In this document: one piece after another, positions 54,463-63,779 of the stretch
Position numbering within the stretch: position 1 is the first letter of the stretch
How the letters are laid out: each line of letters begins with the position of its first letter
NCBI RefSeq assembly: GCF_010725885.1
Contig: NZ_AP022600.1
Coordinates: 3,286,001 to 3,350,000 of the forward strand
Source: Mycolicibacterium tokaiense
GTDB taxonomy: Bacteria > Actinomycetota > Actinomycetes > Mycobacteriales > Mycobacteriaceae
DNA length: 64,000 nucleotides
Reading direction: 5' to 3'
Position numbers and translations under genes: made by a program
Notes under the pieces: generated by a model
What the model was told of the DNA's origin: nothing
Databases searched by the model: none
What the model saw: the letters and a program-made list of their open reading frames with translations, nothing else

Positions 54463-54975
54463 CTAGAGCCGGCCTTCCAGATCGGGGACGGACACCACGT
54501 GGACGTGGTCGGCGTCGACATCGGCGATGTAGACGCGGGTGGACTTGCGTAGGGCGTCGGGTTCGGCGGTGATCGCGCGGGCGCGCACCCGGTTGCCGTC
54601 GGCGTCGGCGAAGGACACCTCACCCCATCCGCCCGGCGGGATGTCGAGGGTGACCGTGCCCAGCAACCCGATGTAGGAGGCCCGGCCGCGCTGGGAGTTG
54701 GACTGTTGCCGGCGCAGATACGGCAGGGCGAGGCCGTTGAGGACGAGGATCAGACCCAGCGCGGTGCCGGCGGCGACGACGCCCGCCACCGCGGGACCGG
54801 CCCCCGCCCAGGTGCTGAGCAGGCCGCCGGTGCCCGCGCCGAGGATCCCCGCCGACAGGCTGGTCAAACTGAGGAAGGGCAACCCCTCGTGGTCGGTACC
54901 GGTGTCGCCGAGAAGAAGTGCAGCAAGCAGGGCGATTGCGCCGACGACGAACGCTGCCACATACGCGGCTGTCAC
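54463..54975 (-). CDS. NfeD-like membrane protein with C-terminal OB-fold
   Basis: A 170-residue protein with two or three transmembrane helices up to about residue 90 and a C-terminal beta-rich domain (GLLGTVTLDIPPGGWGEVSFADADGNRVRARAI) typical of NfeD proteins. The GTG at 54975 follows a good GGGAGGGG ribosome site; longer frames upstream cross the infA promoter. It is the first gene of the flotillin pair. Confidence 0.8.
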   Translation of the reverse strand: MTAAYVAAFVVGAIALLAALLLGDTGTDHEGLPFLSLTSLSAGILGAGTGGLLSTWAGAGPAVAGVVAAGTALGLILVLNGLALPYLRRQQSNSQRGRASYIGLLGTVTLDIPPGGWGEVSFADADGNRVRARAITAEPDALRKSTRVYIADVDADHVHVVSVPDLEGRL

Positions 54976-55022
54976 TGGGCCCCTCCCTGGTGGATGGACT
55001 GCGGTGTCCCTCGGCAGCTGTT

Positions 55023-55051
55023 TTGGAGCCTGGGCGGCGAGCGGGTATCGT
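55023..55051 (+). promoter_or_regulatory. Promoter of the infA-rpoA operon
   Basis: TTGGAG (55023-55028) and TATCGT (55046-55051) are separated by 17 bases. Transcription would start near 55058, giving a leader of about 166 bases before infA. The -35, the spacing and the leader length match the rplN promoter. Confidence 0.55.
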
Positions 55052-55223
55052 AGACCAACGGTGCGGCTACCGCGCCGACTCTTTGCGTGCCCGTTCTGCA
55101 GACCAGTCTGCACGAACCTCAGGAATGTCTCACTTCCGGTCCACGTTTTGTAGTCGGAACAGACGCTGCGCCGACGTCGGACGCAGTTGATACGAAACGA
55201 AAAAGCAAGGATCGCCGAAGCGT

Positions 55224-55445
55224 ATGGCCAAGAAAGACGGTGCCATCGAGGTCGAGGGCCGCGTGGTCGAGCCTCTGCCCAATGCGATGTTCCGCATTGA
55301 GTTGGAGAACGGTCACAAGGTGCTCGCCCACATCAGCGGCAAGATGCGCCAGCACTACATCCGCATCCTGCCGGAGGACCGCGTCGTGGTGGAGTTGTCT
55401 CCCTACGACCTGTCCCGTGGCCGCATTGTGTACCGCTACAAGTAA
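55224..55445 (+). CDS. infA: Translation initiation factor IF-1
   Basis: A 73-residue S1-fold factor that occupies the A site during initiation. The sequence [20 protein letters not shown] and the RGRIVYRYK end are typical. It is the first gene of infA-rpmJ-rpsM-rpsK-rpsD-rpoA-rplQ. Confidence 0.98.
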
Positions 55446-55490
55446 ACAGTCCGACATTCCCATCCAGAACAACAAAGGATCGTTACTGCC

Positions 55491-55604
55491 GTGAAGGTGA
55501 ACCCGAGCGTCAAGCCGATCTGCGACAAGTGCAGGGTGATCCGCCGGCACGGGCGGGTCATGGTGATCTGCTCTGATCCGCGCCACAAGCAGCGGCAGGG
55601 CTGA
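55491..55604 (+). CDS. rpmJ: 50S ribosomal protein L36, zinc-binding form
   Basis: A 37-residue protein starting at GTG and reading [19 protein letters not shown] followed by the rest of a typical L36. It has the zinc ligands Cys11, Cys14, Cys27 and His32. It follows infA after 45 bases. Confidence 0.97.
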
Positions 55605-55680
55605 AAAACCCGGCTCCAGCAGCACCCACAACTGAATGCAGACCTCCCAGTACCACTGAGTGAATACGTCACTTGTCCAC

Positions 55681-55700
55681 GTCCGGCACGGAGGCCGGAC
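55681..55700 (+). repeat. Hairpin in the rpmJ-rpsM gap
   Basis: A 7-bp stem, GTCCGGC-ACGGAG-GCCGGAC, in the 152-base gap between rpmJ and rpsM. No T-tract follows. It could be an attenuator or a ribosomal-protein binding site; the gap is otherwise without recognised features. Confidence 0.4.
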
Positions 55701-55756
55701 CCCGTGAGGGGAACGGACTGGGAACAGACCTCCGCCAATAGAAGGAACACTGCCTG

Positions 55757-56131
55757 ATGGCACGTCTCATGGGCGTTGATCTCCCGCGCGACAAGCGCAT
55801 GGAGATCGCGCTGACCTACATCTACGGCGTCGGCCGTACCCGCTCCCAGGAGATCCTGGACGCCACCGGCATCAGCCGGGACCAGCGCTCCAAGGACCTC
55901 ACCGACGACCAGGTGGCGCAGCTGCGCGACTACATCGAGGGCAACCTCAAGGTCGAGGGCGACCTGCGCCGCGAGGTGCAGGCAGACATCCGCCGCAAGA
56001 TCGAGATCGGCTGCTACCAGGGTCTGCGGCACCGCCGCGGCCTGCCGGTGCGCGGCCAGCGGACCAAGACCAACGCGCGCACCCGCAAGGGTCCCAAGCG
56101 CACCATCGCCGGTAAGAAGAAGGCCAGGTAA
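55757..56131 (+). CDS. rpsM: 30S ribosomal protein S13
   Basis: A 124-residue S13 with [22 protein letters not shown] at the start and the C-terminal [23 protein letters not shown]. It lies at the head of the 30S subunit and contacts tRNA and the large subunit. A GAAGGA ribosome site precedes the ATG. Confidence 0.98.
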   Translation: MARLMGVDLPRDKRMEIALTYIYGVGRTRSQEILDATGISRDQRSKDLTDDQVAQLRDYIEGNLKVEGDLRREVQADIRRKIEIGCYQGLRHRRGLPVRGQRTKTNARTRKGPKRTIAGKKKAR

Positions 56132-56136
56132 CCAGC

Positions 56137-56556
56137 ATGCCTCCAGCTAAAAAAGCCACGGGCACCGCTGCCCGGCGCGGCAAGACCACCCGCCGCAAGG
56201 AAAAGAAGAACGTTCCGCACGGCGCTGCTCACATCAAGAGCACGTTCAACAACACCATCGTCTCGATCACCGATCCCCAGGGCAACGTCATCGCCTGGGC
56301 GTCGTCGGGTCACGTCGGCTTCAAGGGTTCGCGCAAGTCGACCCCGTTCGCCGCGCAGCTGGCCGCCGAGAACGCTGCCCGCAAGGCGCAGGAGCACGGT
56401 GTGAAGAAGGTCGACGTGTTCGTCAAGGGCCCGGGCTCGGGCCGTGAGACCGCCATCCGTTCCCTGCAGGCCGCGGGCCTCGAGGTCGGTGCGATTTCCG
56501 ATGTCACACCGCAGCCGCACAACGGCTGCCGTCCGCCCAAGCGGCGTCGGGTCTAG
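56137..56556 (+). CDS. rpsK: 30S ribosomal protein S11
   Basis: A 139-residue S11 with a basic N-terminal tail and the core [15 protein letters not shown], ending in [17 protein letters not shown]. It lines the mRNA exit region. It starts five bases after rpsM. Confidence 0.98.
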   Translation: MPPAKKATGTAARRGKTTRRKEKKNVPHGAAHIKSTFNNTIVSITDPQGNVIAWASSGHVGFKGSRKSTPFAAQLAAENAARKAQEHGVKKVDVFVKGPGSGRETAIRSLQAAGLEVGAISDVTPQPHNGCRPPKRRRV

Positions 56557-56570
56557 GGAGGATCTAGAAA

Positions 56571-57176
56571 ATGGCTCGTTATACCGGACCCGCCACCCGC
56601 AAGTCGCGCCGCCTCGGCGTCGACCTGGTCGGCGGAGATCAGTCGTTCGAGAAGCGCCCCTACCCGCCCGGCCAGCACGGCCGCGCGCGGATCAAGGAGA
56701 GCGAATACCGCAATCAGCTGCAGGAGAAGCAGAAGGCCCGCTTCTCCTACGGCGTCATGGAGAAGCAGTTCCGCCGCTACTACGAAGAAGCGGTGCGTCT
56801 TCCGGGCAAGACCGGTGACAACCTGCTGCGCATCCTGGAAAGCCGCCTGGACAACGTGGTCTACCGCGCCGGTCTGGCCCGCACCCGTCGGATGGCCCGC
56901 CAGCTGGTCAGCCACGGCCACTTCACCGTCAACGGTGTGAAGGTCGACATCCCCAGCTACCGCGTGTCGCAGTACGACATCATCGACATCAAGGACAAGT
57001 CGATCAACACGCTGCCCTTCGAGCTGTCCCGGGCCAGCGCCGGCGACCGCCCGATCCCGGGTTGGCTGCAGGTGGTCGGCGAGCGTCAGCGCATCCTGGT
57101 GCACCAGCTGCCCGAGCGGGCCCAGATCGACATCCCGCTCAACGAGCAGCTGATCGTCGAGCTCTACTCGAAGTAA
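56571..57176 (+). CDS. rpsD: 30S ribosomal protein S4
   Basis: A 201-residue S4, a primary assembly protein and, in E. coli, repressor of the alpha operon. It has MARYTGPATRKSRRLGVDL, the S4 RNA-binding domain (ESRLDNVVYRAGLARTRRMARQLVSHGH region) and lacks the zinc-type N-terminal cysteines. A 76-base gap with a hairpin separates it from rpoA. Confidence 0.98.
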   Translation: MARYTGPATRKSRRLGVDLVGGDQSFEKRPYPPGQHGRARIKESEYRNQLQEKQKARFSYGVMEKQFRRYYEEAVRLPGKTGDNLLRILESRLDNVVYRAGLARTRRMARQLVSHGHFTVNGVKVDIPSYRVSQYDIIDIKDKSINTLPFELSRASAGDRPIPGWLQVVGERQRILVHQLPERAQIDIPLNEQLIVELYSK

Positions 57177-57181
57177 CACGT

Positions 57182-57201
57182 CACGGTCCATCCGGACCGT
57201 G
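57182..57201 (+). repeat. Hairpin in the rpsD-rpoA gap
   Basis: A perfect 8-bp stem, CACGGTCC-ATCC-GGACCGTG, six bases after the rpsD stop and about 50 bases before rpoA. No T-run follows. It may adjust the ratio of ribosomal protein to RNA polymerase mRNA, or protect mRNA ends. Confidence 0.55.
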
Positions 57202-57225
57202 GATCACCTCTACGGCATCAAATAG

Positions 57226-58305
<1,080 letters not shown>

Positions 58306-58366
58306 GTAGCAACCCGTCCCGGCCCTACCTGATACGGGGGTCGGCCCCACATAGGAGATAGTCGTC

Positions 58367-58921
58367 ATGCCCAAGCCCACAAAGGGTGCTCGCCTCGGCG
58401 GGTCGTCTTCACACCAGAAGGCGCTTCTGGCCAACCTGGCCACCTCGCTGTTCGAGCACGGTCGGATCAAGACCACCGAGCCCAAGGCCCGGGCACTGCG
58501 GCCCTACGCGGAGAAGCTGATCACCCACGCCAAGAAGGGCACGCTGCACAACCGGCGTGAAGTGCTGAAGAAGATCCGCGACAAGGATGTCGTGCACACC
58601 CTCTTCGCCGAGATCGGCCCGTTCTACGCGGACCGCAACGGCGGCTACACCCGGATCATCAAGGTCGAGAACCGCAAGGGCGACAACGCCCCCATGGCCG
58701 TCATCGAGCTGGTCCGGGAGAAGACGGTGACCTCCGAGGCCGACCGCGCCCGTCGCGTGGCCGCCTCGCAGCCGGTGGCTGCTGCCGCAGCCCCGCAGGC
58801 TGCCGTGGAGCCTGAGGCCGCGGAGGGCCCGACCGCCGACGAGGCCGTCGAGGACACCACCACCGCAGCCGAAGCCGTCGAGGTGACCGACGAGGCTCCT
58901 GCCGAGGATGACAAGAAGTAG
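58367..58921 (+). CDS. rplQ: 50S ribosomal protein L17 with acidic C-terminal extension
   Basis: A 184-residue L17. The core ([29 protein letters not shown]) covers about 120 residues. A tail of some 55 residues rich in Ala, Glu and Thr follows (after residue 130), as in other mycobacteria, and has no counterpart in E. coli. A GGAG-type ribosome site precedes the ATG 61 bases after rpoA. Confidence 0.97.
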   Translation: MPKPTKGARLGGSSSHQKALLANLATSLFEHGRIKTTEPKARALRPYAEKLITHAKKGTLHNRREVLKKIRDKDVVHTLFAEIGPFYADRNGGYTRIIKVENRKGDNAPMAVIELVREKTVTSEADRARRVAASQPVAAAAAPQAAVEPEAAEGPTADEAVEDTTTAAEAVEVTDEAPAEDDKK

Positions 58922-58937
58922 CACAAGCGCTGTGACC

Positions 58938-58967
58938 ATGCCCGCCATCGCCTCCGATGGCGGGCAT
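58938..58967 (+). repeat. Perfect 13-bp hairpin at the truA start
   Basis: Arms ATGCCCGCCATCG (58938-58950) and its exact complement (58955-58967) enclose a CCTC loop, 17 bases after the rplQ stop. The first three bases are the likely truA ATG. No T-run follows the stem (GTTCGTCTT). Confidence 0.75.
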
Positions 58968-59798
58968 GTTCGTCTTCGGTTCGACATCGCCTACGACGGC
59001 ACCGATTTCGCCGGCTGGGCCCCCCAGGACGGGCATCGCACCGTGGCGGGAGTGCTCGAGGAAGCACTGTCGACGATCTTCCGTACCCCCGTGGTGCTGC
59101 GCGTCGCGGGCCGTACCGACACCGGGGTGCACGCCAGCGGGCAGGTGGCCCACGTCGATGTCCCCATCGATGCGCTGGCCCAGGCCTATCCGCGCCGCCC
59201 CAGGCCCGACGATCCCGAATTCGGGCCCCTGGTGTGGCGATTGGCCCGGTTCCTGCCGGCCGACGTCCGCGTGCGCGACATCGTGCGGGCGCCTGCAGGA
59301 TTCGACGCCCGGTTCTCTGCGCTGCGCCGGCACTACCGCTACCGGCTCACCACCGCGCCCTACGGAGTGGAACCCATGCAGGCCCGCTTCGTCACACCCT
59401 GGCGGCGGCCGCTCGACGTCGAGGCCATGGCGGAGGCGTCCGCGTACCTGTTGGGGCTCAACGACTTCGCCGCCTTCTGCCGCTACCGCGAGGGCGGCAC
59501 CACCATCCGCGATCTGCAGCAGCTGTCCTGGGAGCGCGACGGACACCTGGTCACCGCCGCCGTCACCGCCGACGCCTTCTGCTGGAACATGGTGCGCTCA
59601 GTGGTCGGCGCGCTGCTGGCGGTCGGCGAGCACCGCCACCCGCCGGAGTGGGTGGGCGGGCTGCTCTCGGAGGTCAAGCGCTCCAGCGACTTCGCCGCCG
59701 CACCGGCGCTGGGGCTCACCTTGGTGGGCGTCGACTATCCGCCGGACGACGAGCTGGCGGCACGGACCGCCATCACCCGGGACATCCGCAAGCCTTAG
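58938..59798 (+). CDS. truA: tRNA pseudouridine(38-40) synthase TruA
   Basis: A TruA of about 286 residues that makes pseudouridine in the tRNA anticodon stem-loop. It has [18 protein letters not shown], the catalytic aspartate in [19 protein letters not shown], and the HYRYRL and FLRHMVR-like ([11 protein letters not shown]) motifs. The start is unclear: the ATG at 58938 opens a strong hairpin, a GTG lies at 58932, and an ATG at 58908 would overlap rplQ by 14 bases. The M. tuberculosis protein also has an N-terminal extension before this core. Confidence 0.92.
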   Translation: MPAIASDGGHVRLRFDIAYDGTDFAGWAPQDGHRTVAGVLEEALSTIFRTPVVLRVAGRTDTGVHASGQVAHVDVPIDALAQAYPRRPRPDDPEFGPLVWRLARFLPADVRVRDIVRAPAGFDARFSALRRHYRYRLTTAPYGVEPMQARFVTPWRRPLDVEAMAEASAYLLGLNDFAAFCRYREGGTTIRDLQQLSWERDGHLVTAAVTADAFCWNMVRSVVGALLAVGEHRHPPEWVGGLLSEVKRSSDFAAAPALGLTLVGVDYPPDDELAARTAITRDIRKP

Positions 59799-60472
59799 AT
59801 CCGGCCCGCCACGAAGTCGGCGGCCTGATTCACCATGCCGCTGTTGATGTAGGCCGGCTGCAGGTGATCCGACCAGTTGTTCTCCCAGGTGTTGGGGTCG
59901 GCGGGATTGCAGATGGGGTCCGCGCCATGGCACAGCTCGATGGTGCGTTCGCGGTAGAGCGGGCTGAAGTTGCTGATGGGCCCGATCCACGCCGCCCCGT
60001 TGCCGAACAACGCCACGGCGGCGATCTTCTGGTCCATGCCAGGCGGCAGCGGGTTCTTGAAACCCATGAAGCCGAACGGCACGGCGAGCACCACATCGGT
60101 CACCGCGGCGCCCAGGGAGTACCCGCCGAGCACCAGGCGGGTGTCCGGGCAGCGGGCCGCCATGTCCTGGATCCGGGCGGACATGTCGTTGGCGCCGACA
60201 TCGATCTCGTTGTCGGCGGGGTAGTTGACCGCGTATACGTTGATGTTCTTGTCGGTCTTCTGCCGCAGTGCACTGACGAAGGCGTTGCCGATCTGTCCGA
60301 CGCCGGCGGGCTCGATGCGGCCGCGGGCGAAAATCACCTCGACCTGGGGGCAGGCCGCCGCCGCGACGGGGACGGCGCTCAGAGGCCCGGGTGCGGCCAC
60401 CGGGGCCAGCACTGCCGCTGCGGCGGCGCCGATGACTGCACAGAATGACCCGATCAAGCGCCCGACTCGCAT
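59795..60472 (-). CDS. Cutinase-family serine esterase, copy 1 (GYSLG type)
   Basis: A 225-residue exported cutinase-like protein with an N-terminal signal peptide ([21 protein letters not shown], cut near AAAA). The nucleophile lies in [11 protein letters not shown], the aspartate in [13 protein letters not shown] and the histidine in [10 protein letters not shown]. The four cysteines expected for two disulfides are present. Mycobacterial Cutinase-Like proteins hydrolyse lipids or esters in the envelope and outside it. It resembles Rv3451/Rv3452 in position near truA. An ATG three codons upstream is possible. Convergent with truA, overlapping it by four bases. Confidence 0.88.
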   Translation of the reverse strand: MRVGRLIGSFCAVIGAAAAAVLAPVAAPGPLSAVPVAAAACPQVEVIFARGRIEPAGVGQIGNAFVSALRQKTDKNINVYAVNYPADNEIDVGANDMSARIQDMAARCPDTRLVLGGYSLGAAVTDVVLAVPFGFMGFKNPLPPGMDQKIAAVALFGNGAAWIGPISNFSPLYRERTIELCHGADPICNPADPNTWENNWSDHLQPAYINSGMVNQAADFVAGRI

Positions 60473-60505
60473 GAGGCACATGGTACGTGGGCCCCGAGGG
60501 AGCTT

Positions 60506-61195
60506 TCAGAGTTTGGCGGCGGCGAAGGTGGCGGCCTGGTTCACCAGACCCGAGTCGAGGTAGGCGGCCTGCAGGTGGTCGCCCCAGTTGCTGGGCCAGG
60601 ACTGTACATCCAGGCTGGAGCTGCACACCGGGTCCTGCGCATTGCACAGGTCGATCACTTTGTTGGTCCAGGTGGGCAGGAACTCCGACACCGGATACCC
60701 CAGCACCTTGCGCGCCCCGTTGCCGAAGAACACCACGGCGGCCACGTGCTCGTCGCTGCCGAGCGGCAGTGGGTTGGAGTAGCCGAAGAACGGGCCGGGG
60801 GTGGCCAGCACCATGTCGGTGACGGTGGCGCCCAGGGAATAGCCGCCGAGTACGAGCTCGGTGTCCGGGCAGTTGGCCACCATGTACTGGATGTGCGCGC
60901 TCATGTCCCGGGCGCCCTGGTCGACGCTGATCTCCGCGTCGTAGTCCACGGGGTAGTAGCCGATGGTCTTGGTGCTCTTGGCGCGCAGCGCGTTGACGAA
61001 GGCAGTGCCGACGATGCCGGTGCCGGCCGGTTCTTCCCGGCCGCGAGCGAACACCACCTCCGCCTCCGGGCAGGACACAGCCGCAGTGGCCGAGGGGACT
61101 GCGGCGGGGGCAGCGGTGAGCAGTGCGGCGGTGGTCAGCACCGCACAGGCCGACGCGACGACCCGCCGGATCTGCCTGTGACAGAAGTGACCCAT
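60506..61195 (-). CDS. Cutinase-family serine esterase, copy 2 (GYSLG type)
   Basis: A 229-residue exported cutinase-like protein, closest to copy 1. The signal peptide (RRVVASACAVLTTAALLTAAPAA) is followed by SCPEAEVVFARGREEPAGTG. The nucleophile motif is GGYSLGATVTD, and the acid and base lie in CNAQDPVCSS and WGDHLQAAYL. It has the same extended segment between Asp and His as copy 1, unlike copies 3 and 4. Confidence 0.88.
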   Translation of the reverse strand: MGHFCHRQIRRVVASACAVLTTAALLTAAPAAVPSATAAVSCPEAEVVFARGREEPAGTGIVGTAFVNALRAKSTKTIGYYPVDYDAEISVDQGARDMSAHIQYMVANCPDTELVLGGYSLGATVTDMVLATPGPFFGYSNPLPLGSDEHVAAVVFFGNGARKVLGYPVSEFLPTWTNKVIDLCNAQDPVCSSSLDVQSWPSNWGDHLQAAYLDSGLVNQAATFAAAKL

Positions 61196-61259
61196 GTGGT
61201 CAATATTAACGTGCGTTGCAGCTCAGACCCGTTGTCGTCGATCTGCCGCGTGGCGGCAC

Positions 61260-61931
61260 CTAGAGGCGGCCGACCACGAACCCCGCGGCCTGGGGTACCA
61301 GCGGGCTGCGTTCGTAGCTGGTGTGGGCAAACGGATTCCGTCCGTCCGAACAGATCGGGTCGCCGTCGCTGCACATGTCGATGGACTTTCCGGCGAACTG
61401 TCCCGAACCGCTCAGCGGAACACCGAACTTGGCCGAGGGATTGCCGAAAACCGCTGCTGCAGCGACATTCCCGGAGAGGTTGCCCGGCAGAGGCGGGGCC
61501 GAGCCCAGGTCGCCGATCCGGTTGCCCAGCGGCGGAATGCCCGCCAGCATGTCGACGATCGCGGCGCCCTGGGAGTAACCGCCCAGCACGATGCGGGTGC
61601 CCGGGCACTGCTGAGCCATCACCGCGATGTGGTTGGTGGCGTCGCGGGCCCCGTCGGCGGCGCCCAGGAAGTCGTAGGTGGCGGGATAGATCACACCGTA
61701 GGTGCCCACGTTCAGACCGCTCTGGGCCCGGATCGAGTCGGCCAGCGCCACTCCCACCCGTCCGATGCCCGGCGCCTCGCTGGTGCCGCGGGCGAAGACC
61801 ACCTCGACGTCCGGGCAGGCGGGTTCGGCCGATGCCGTGGGCAGACCCGCAGGAGCACCGAACAGCATTGCGGCCGCCAGCACCGGTGCGAGTGCCCGGC
61901 TCAGCAGGCGTCGAAGGGGGGTGTCACTCAT
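61260..61931 (-). CDS. Cutinase-family serine esterase, copy 3 (GYSQG type)
   Basis: A 223-residue exported cutinase-like protein. Its signal peptide (RRLLSRALAPVLAAAMLFGAPAG) ends near SAEPACPDVEVVFARG. It has the classical cutinase nucleophile motif GGYSQGAAIVD, Asp in CSDGDPICSDG, and His in FAHTSYERS. I used the ATG at 61931 (MSDTPLRR); one at 61940 is equally possible. The shorter Asp-His segment fits the classical cutinase branch. Confidence 0.88.
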   Translation of the reverse strand: MSDTPLRRLLSRALAPVLAAAMLFGAPAGLPTASAEPACPDVEVVFARGTSEAPGIGRVGVALADSIRAQSGLNVGTYGVIYPATYDFLGAADGARDATNHIAVMAQQCPGTRIVLGGYSQGAAIVDMLAGIPPLGNRIGDLGSAPPLPGNLSGNVAAAAVFGNPSAKFGVPLSGSGQFAGKSIDMCSDGDPICSDGRNPFAHTSYERSPLVPQAAGFVVGRL

Positions 61932-61972
61932 GGCGCCCATATTCACACAGCGTTGCGACATCATCGACTCCG

Positions 61973-62629
61973 TCACACCCGTCCGGCGACGAAAGTCGCT
62001 GCCTGGGCGGTGAGTCCGGCGGGGCCGTAGTTGCTGTGGGCGAGGATGTCGTCGCCGCCGGAGCAGACGGGGTCGCCGAAGTTGCACAAATCGATCGAGC
62101 GGGTGCCGTACACCGGGCTGACAGTCAGCGGCAGGCCCACCTTCGTGGTGGGGTTGCCGAACACGGCCAGCGCCGCGATGTGTTCGGGGACATTGGGCGG
62201 CAGGGGAGCGTTGAACCCGACGGCGGGGAACGGGACGGCAGCCAGCACGTCGACGATCGCGGCGCCCTGCGAGTAACCGCCCAGCACCAGCTTGGTGGCG
62301 GGGCAGTTGGTCACCATCCACTGGATGTGGCCGCTGGCGTCGTTGGCGCCGCCGGCGGCCGCCAGGAAGTCCCAGGTGGCGGGGTAGTTGACGGCGTAGG
62401 TGCCGACGGAACGTCCGCCGACCTGCTCCCGCAGCGAATCCACGAACGCGGAACCGACGCGGCCCAGGCCGGGTGGTTCATCCGTGCCGCGGGCGAACAC
62501 CACCTCGATGTCCGGGCAGGACGGTTCCGCCTGGGCGGTCGGGATGCCCGCCTGCGGGGTGGCGACCAGTGCCGCCACCGCCATGGCAGCTGCCCCCAGC
62601 AGGGCGCCGAGGATGCGGGAGATGCTCAT
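61973..62629 (-). CDS. Cutinase-family serine esterase, copy 4 (GYSQG type)
   Basis: A 218-residue exported cutinase-like protein, close to copy 3. The signal peptide (SRILGALLGAAAMAVAALVA) ends near AQAEPSCPDIEVVFARG. The nucleophile is in GGYSQGAAIVDVL, the acid in CNFGDPVCSGG and the base in LAHSNYGPAG. The ATG at 62629 is used; a GTG at 62650 would add seven charged residues. It is the first cutinase gene in the direction of transcription. Confidence 0.88.
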   Translation of the reverse strand: MSISRILGALLGAAAMAVAALVATPQAGIPTAQAEPSCPDIEVVFARGTDEPPGLGRVGSAFVDSLREQVGGRSVGTYAVNYPATWDFLAAAGGANDASGHIQWMVTNCPATKLVLGGYSQGAAIVDVLAAVPFPAVGFNAPLPPNVPEHIAALAVFGNPTTKVGLPLTVSPVYGTRSIDLCNFGDPVCSGGDDILAHSNYGPAGLTAQAATFVAGRV

Positions 62630-62678
62630 GGGGCGTTTGTCGCGTGTCACAGCAAAGATGTTAGCCGGTCACGACAGT

Positions 62679-63701
62679 CTAGGGCTGGATGTCTTTGCCA
62701 GAGCGCACCGGCGCCACCGCCGGACCGGGCGTTTCCGGCCAGCTGGCCGCGGTCACTTCTGGTGTGCGATCCCCGGAGCGGGCCAGCGCCAGACCCACCA
62801 GCACGACGGCGCCGCCGACGGCCTGGACGGGCGTCATGGCCTCGCCCACCAGGAGCCAGGCCCACAAGACGGCGAACAGCACCTCCGACAGGCCGACCAG
62901 CGACGCGAAGCTCGGCTTCAGCCGGACGATGCCGCCGATGCCCAGCGTGTAGGCCAGGGCGGTGGGCAGCAGCGCCAGCAGGATGACCGGGACGATCCAC
63001 GAGGTGGTGACGCCGGCGACCTCGACGACACCGGTACTGAACGCCATCGGCATCAGGCCGGTGAAACCCAGCGCTGCGACCGACGCCGCGCCCACGATCA
63101 GGCCCCCTGCAGCGAGAGTGATGGCGTCCAGACCGCTACCGTCGGTACTCACCGACTCGGCCATCAGGAAGTAGCAGGCCGCGCAGACGGCGGCGCCCAG
63201 GCCCCACGCCACTCCGACCAGGTTGATCTGAGCCGACGCCAGGCCGTCGAACACCCCGAGCACCAGCATGATCCCGGCCACCGCGATGCCGACCCCGGCC
63301 AGCGTACGGTTGCTGGGTCGCCGCGATGTGCTGGCCCAGACCCAGCCGACCACCAGCAGTGGGGCGGTGTACTCCAAGAGCAGCGCCACGCCCACCGACA
63401 GATGCGAGACGGCGTTGTAGTAGCACAGCTGCGCACCGGCGATCGGGATCAGCCCGTAGAGGACGACCGGGCGGATGTGCTGCACAGCCGAGCGGAACCA
63501 GCCAGGCTTGACGACGGTGGCGAACAACGCCATCGCGATGGCGCCGCCGGCGAGGCGGGCCGTCACCGCGGCCGTCGGGCTCCACCCGGCGGTCATCAGC
63601 GACTTCGCGAGGGGGCCGGACAAGCCGAACGTGAACGCCGAACCCAGCGCGAACATCAGACCGAGCCGAAACGTGGCGTCAGCCGACTTCGTCATCAGCA
63701 T
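62679..63701 (-). CDS. DMT-superfamily transporter (EamA domain)
   Basis: A 340-residue membrane protein with ten hydrophobic segments arranged as two EamA repeats (about 10-145 and 160-295), for instance FALGSAFTFGLSGPLAKSLM and WGLGAAVCAACYFLMAESV at the repeat starts. The last 40 residues are a soluble Pro-rich tail. Such proteins usually export amino acids or metabolites (RhaT/RarD-like). An in-frame ATG two codons downstream of 63701 may be the real start. Divergent from the gene at the window's end. Confidence 0.9.
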   Translation of the reverse strand: MLMTKSADATFRLGLMFALGSAFTFGLSGPLAKSLMTAGWSPTAAVTARLAGGAIAMALFATVVKPGWFRSAVQHIRPVVLYGLIPIAGAQLCYYNAVSHLSVGVALLLEYTAPLLVVGWVWASTSRRPSNRTLAGVGIAVAGIMLVLGVFDGLASAQINLVGVAWGLGAAVCAACYFLMAESVSTDGSGLDAITLAAGGLIVGAASVAALGFTGLMPMAFSTGVVEVAGVTTSWIVPVILLALLPTALAYTLGIGGIVRLKPSFASLVGLSEVLFAVLWAWLLVGEAMTPVQAVGGAVVLVGLALARSGDRTPEVTAASWPETPGPAVAPVRSGKDIQP

Positions 63702-63779
63702 GGAGGCACCCCCTCAGATGTGTAATGAGTAAAATGAGCTTTGGTAGTGACAGTACGGCCGCCCCGCGTCAGGAGTCAA
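63702..63779. promoter_or_regulatory. Divergent promoter region, DMT transporter / ABATE regulator
   Basis: The 78-bp gap holds a rightward -10-like TAAAAT (63730-63735) and a possible leftward -10 in the neighbouring GTGTAA. An AGGAG ribosome site (63771-63775) sits before the rightward gene. Confidence 0.45.
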
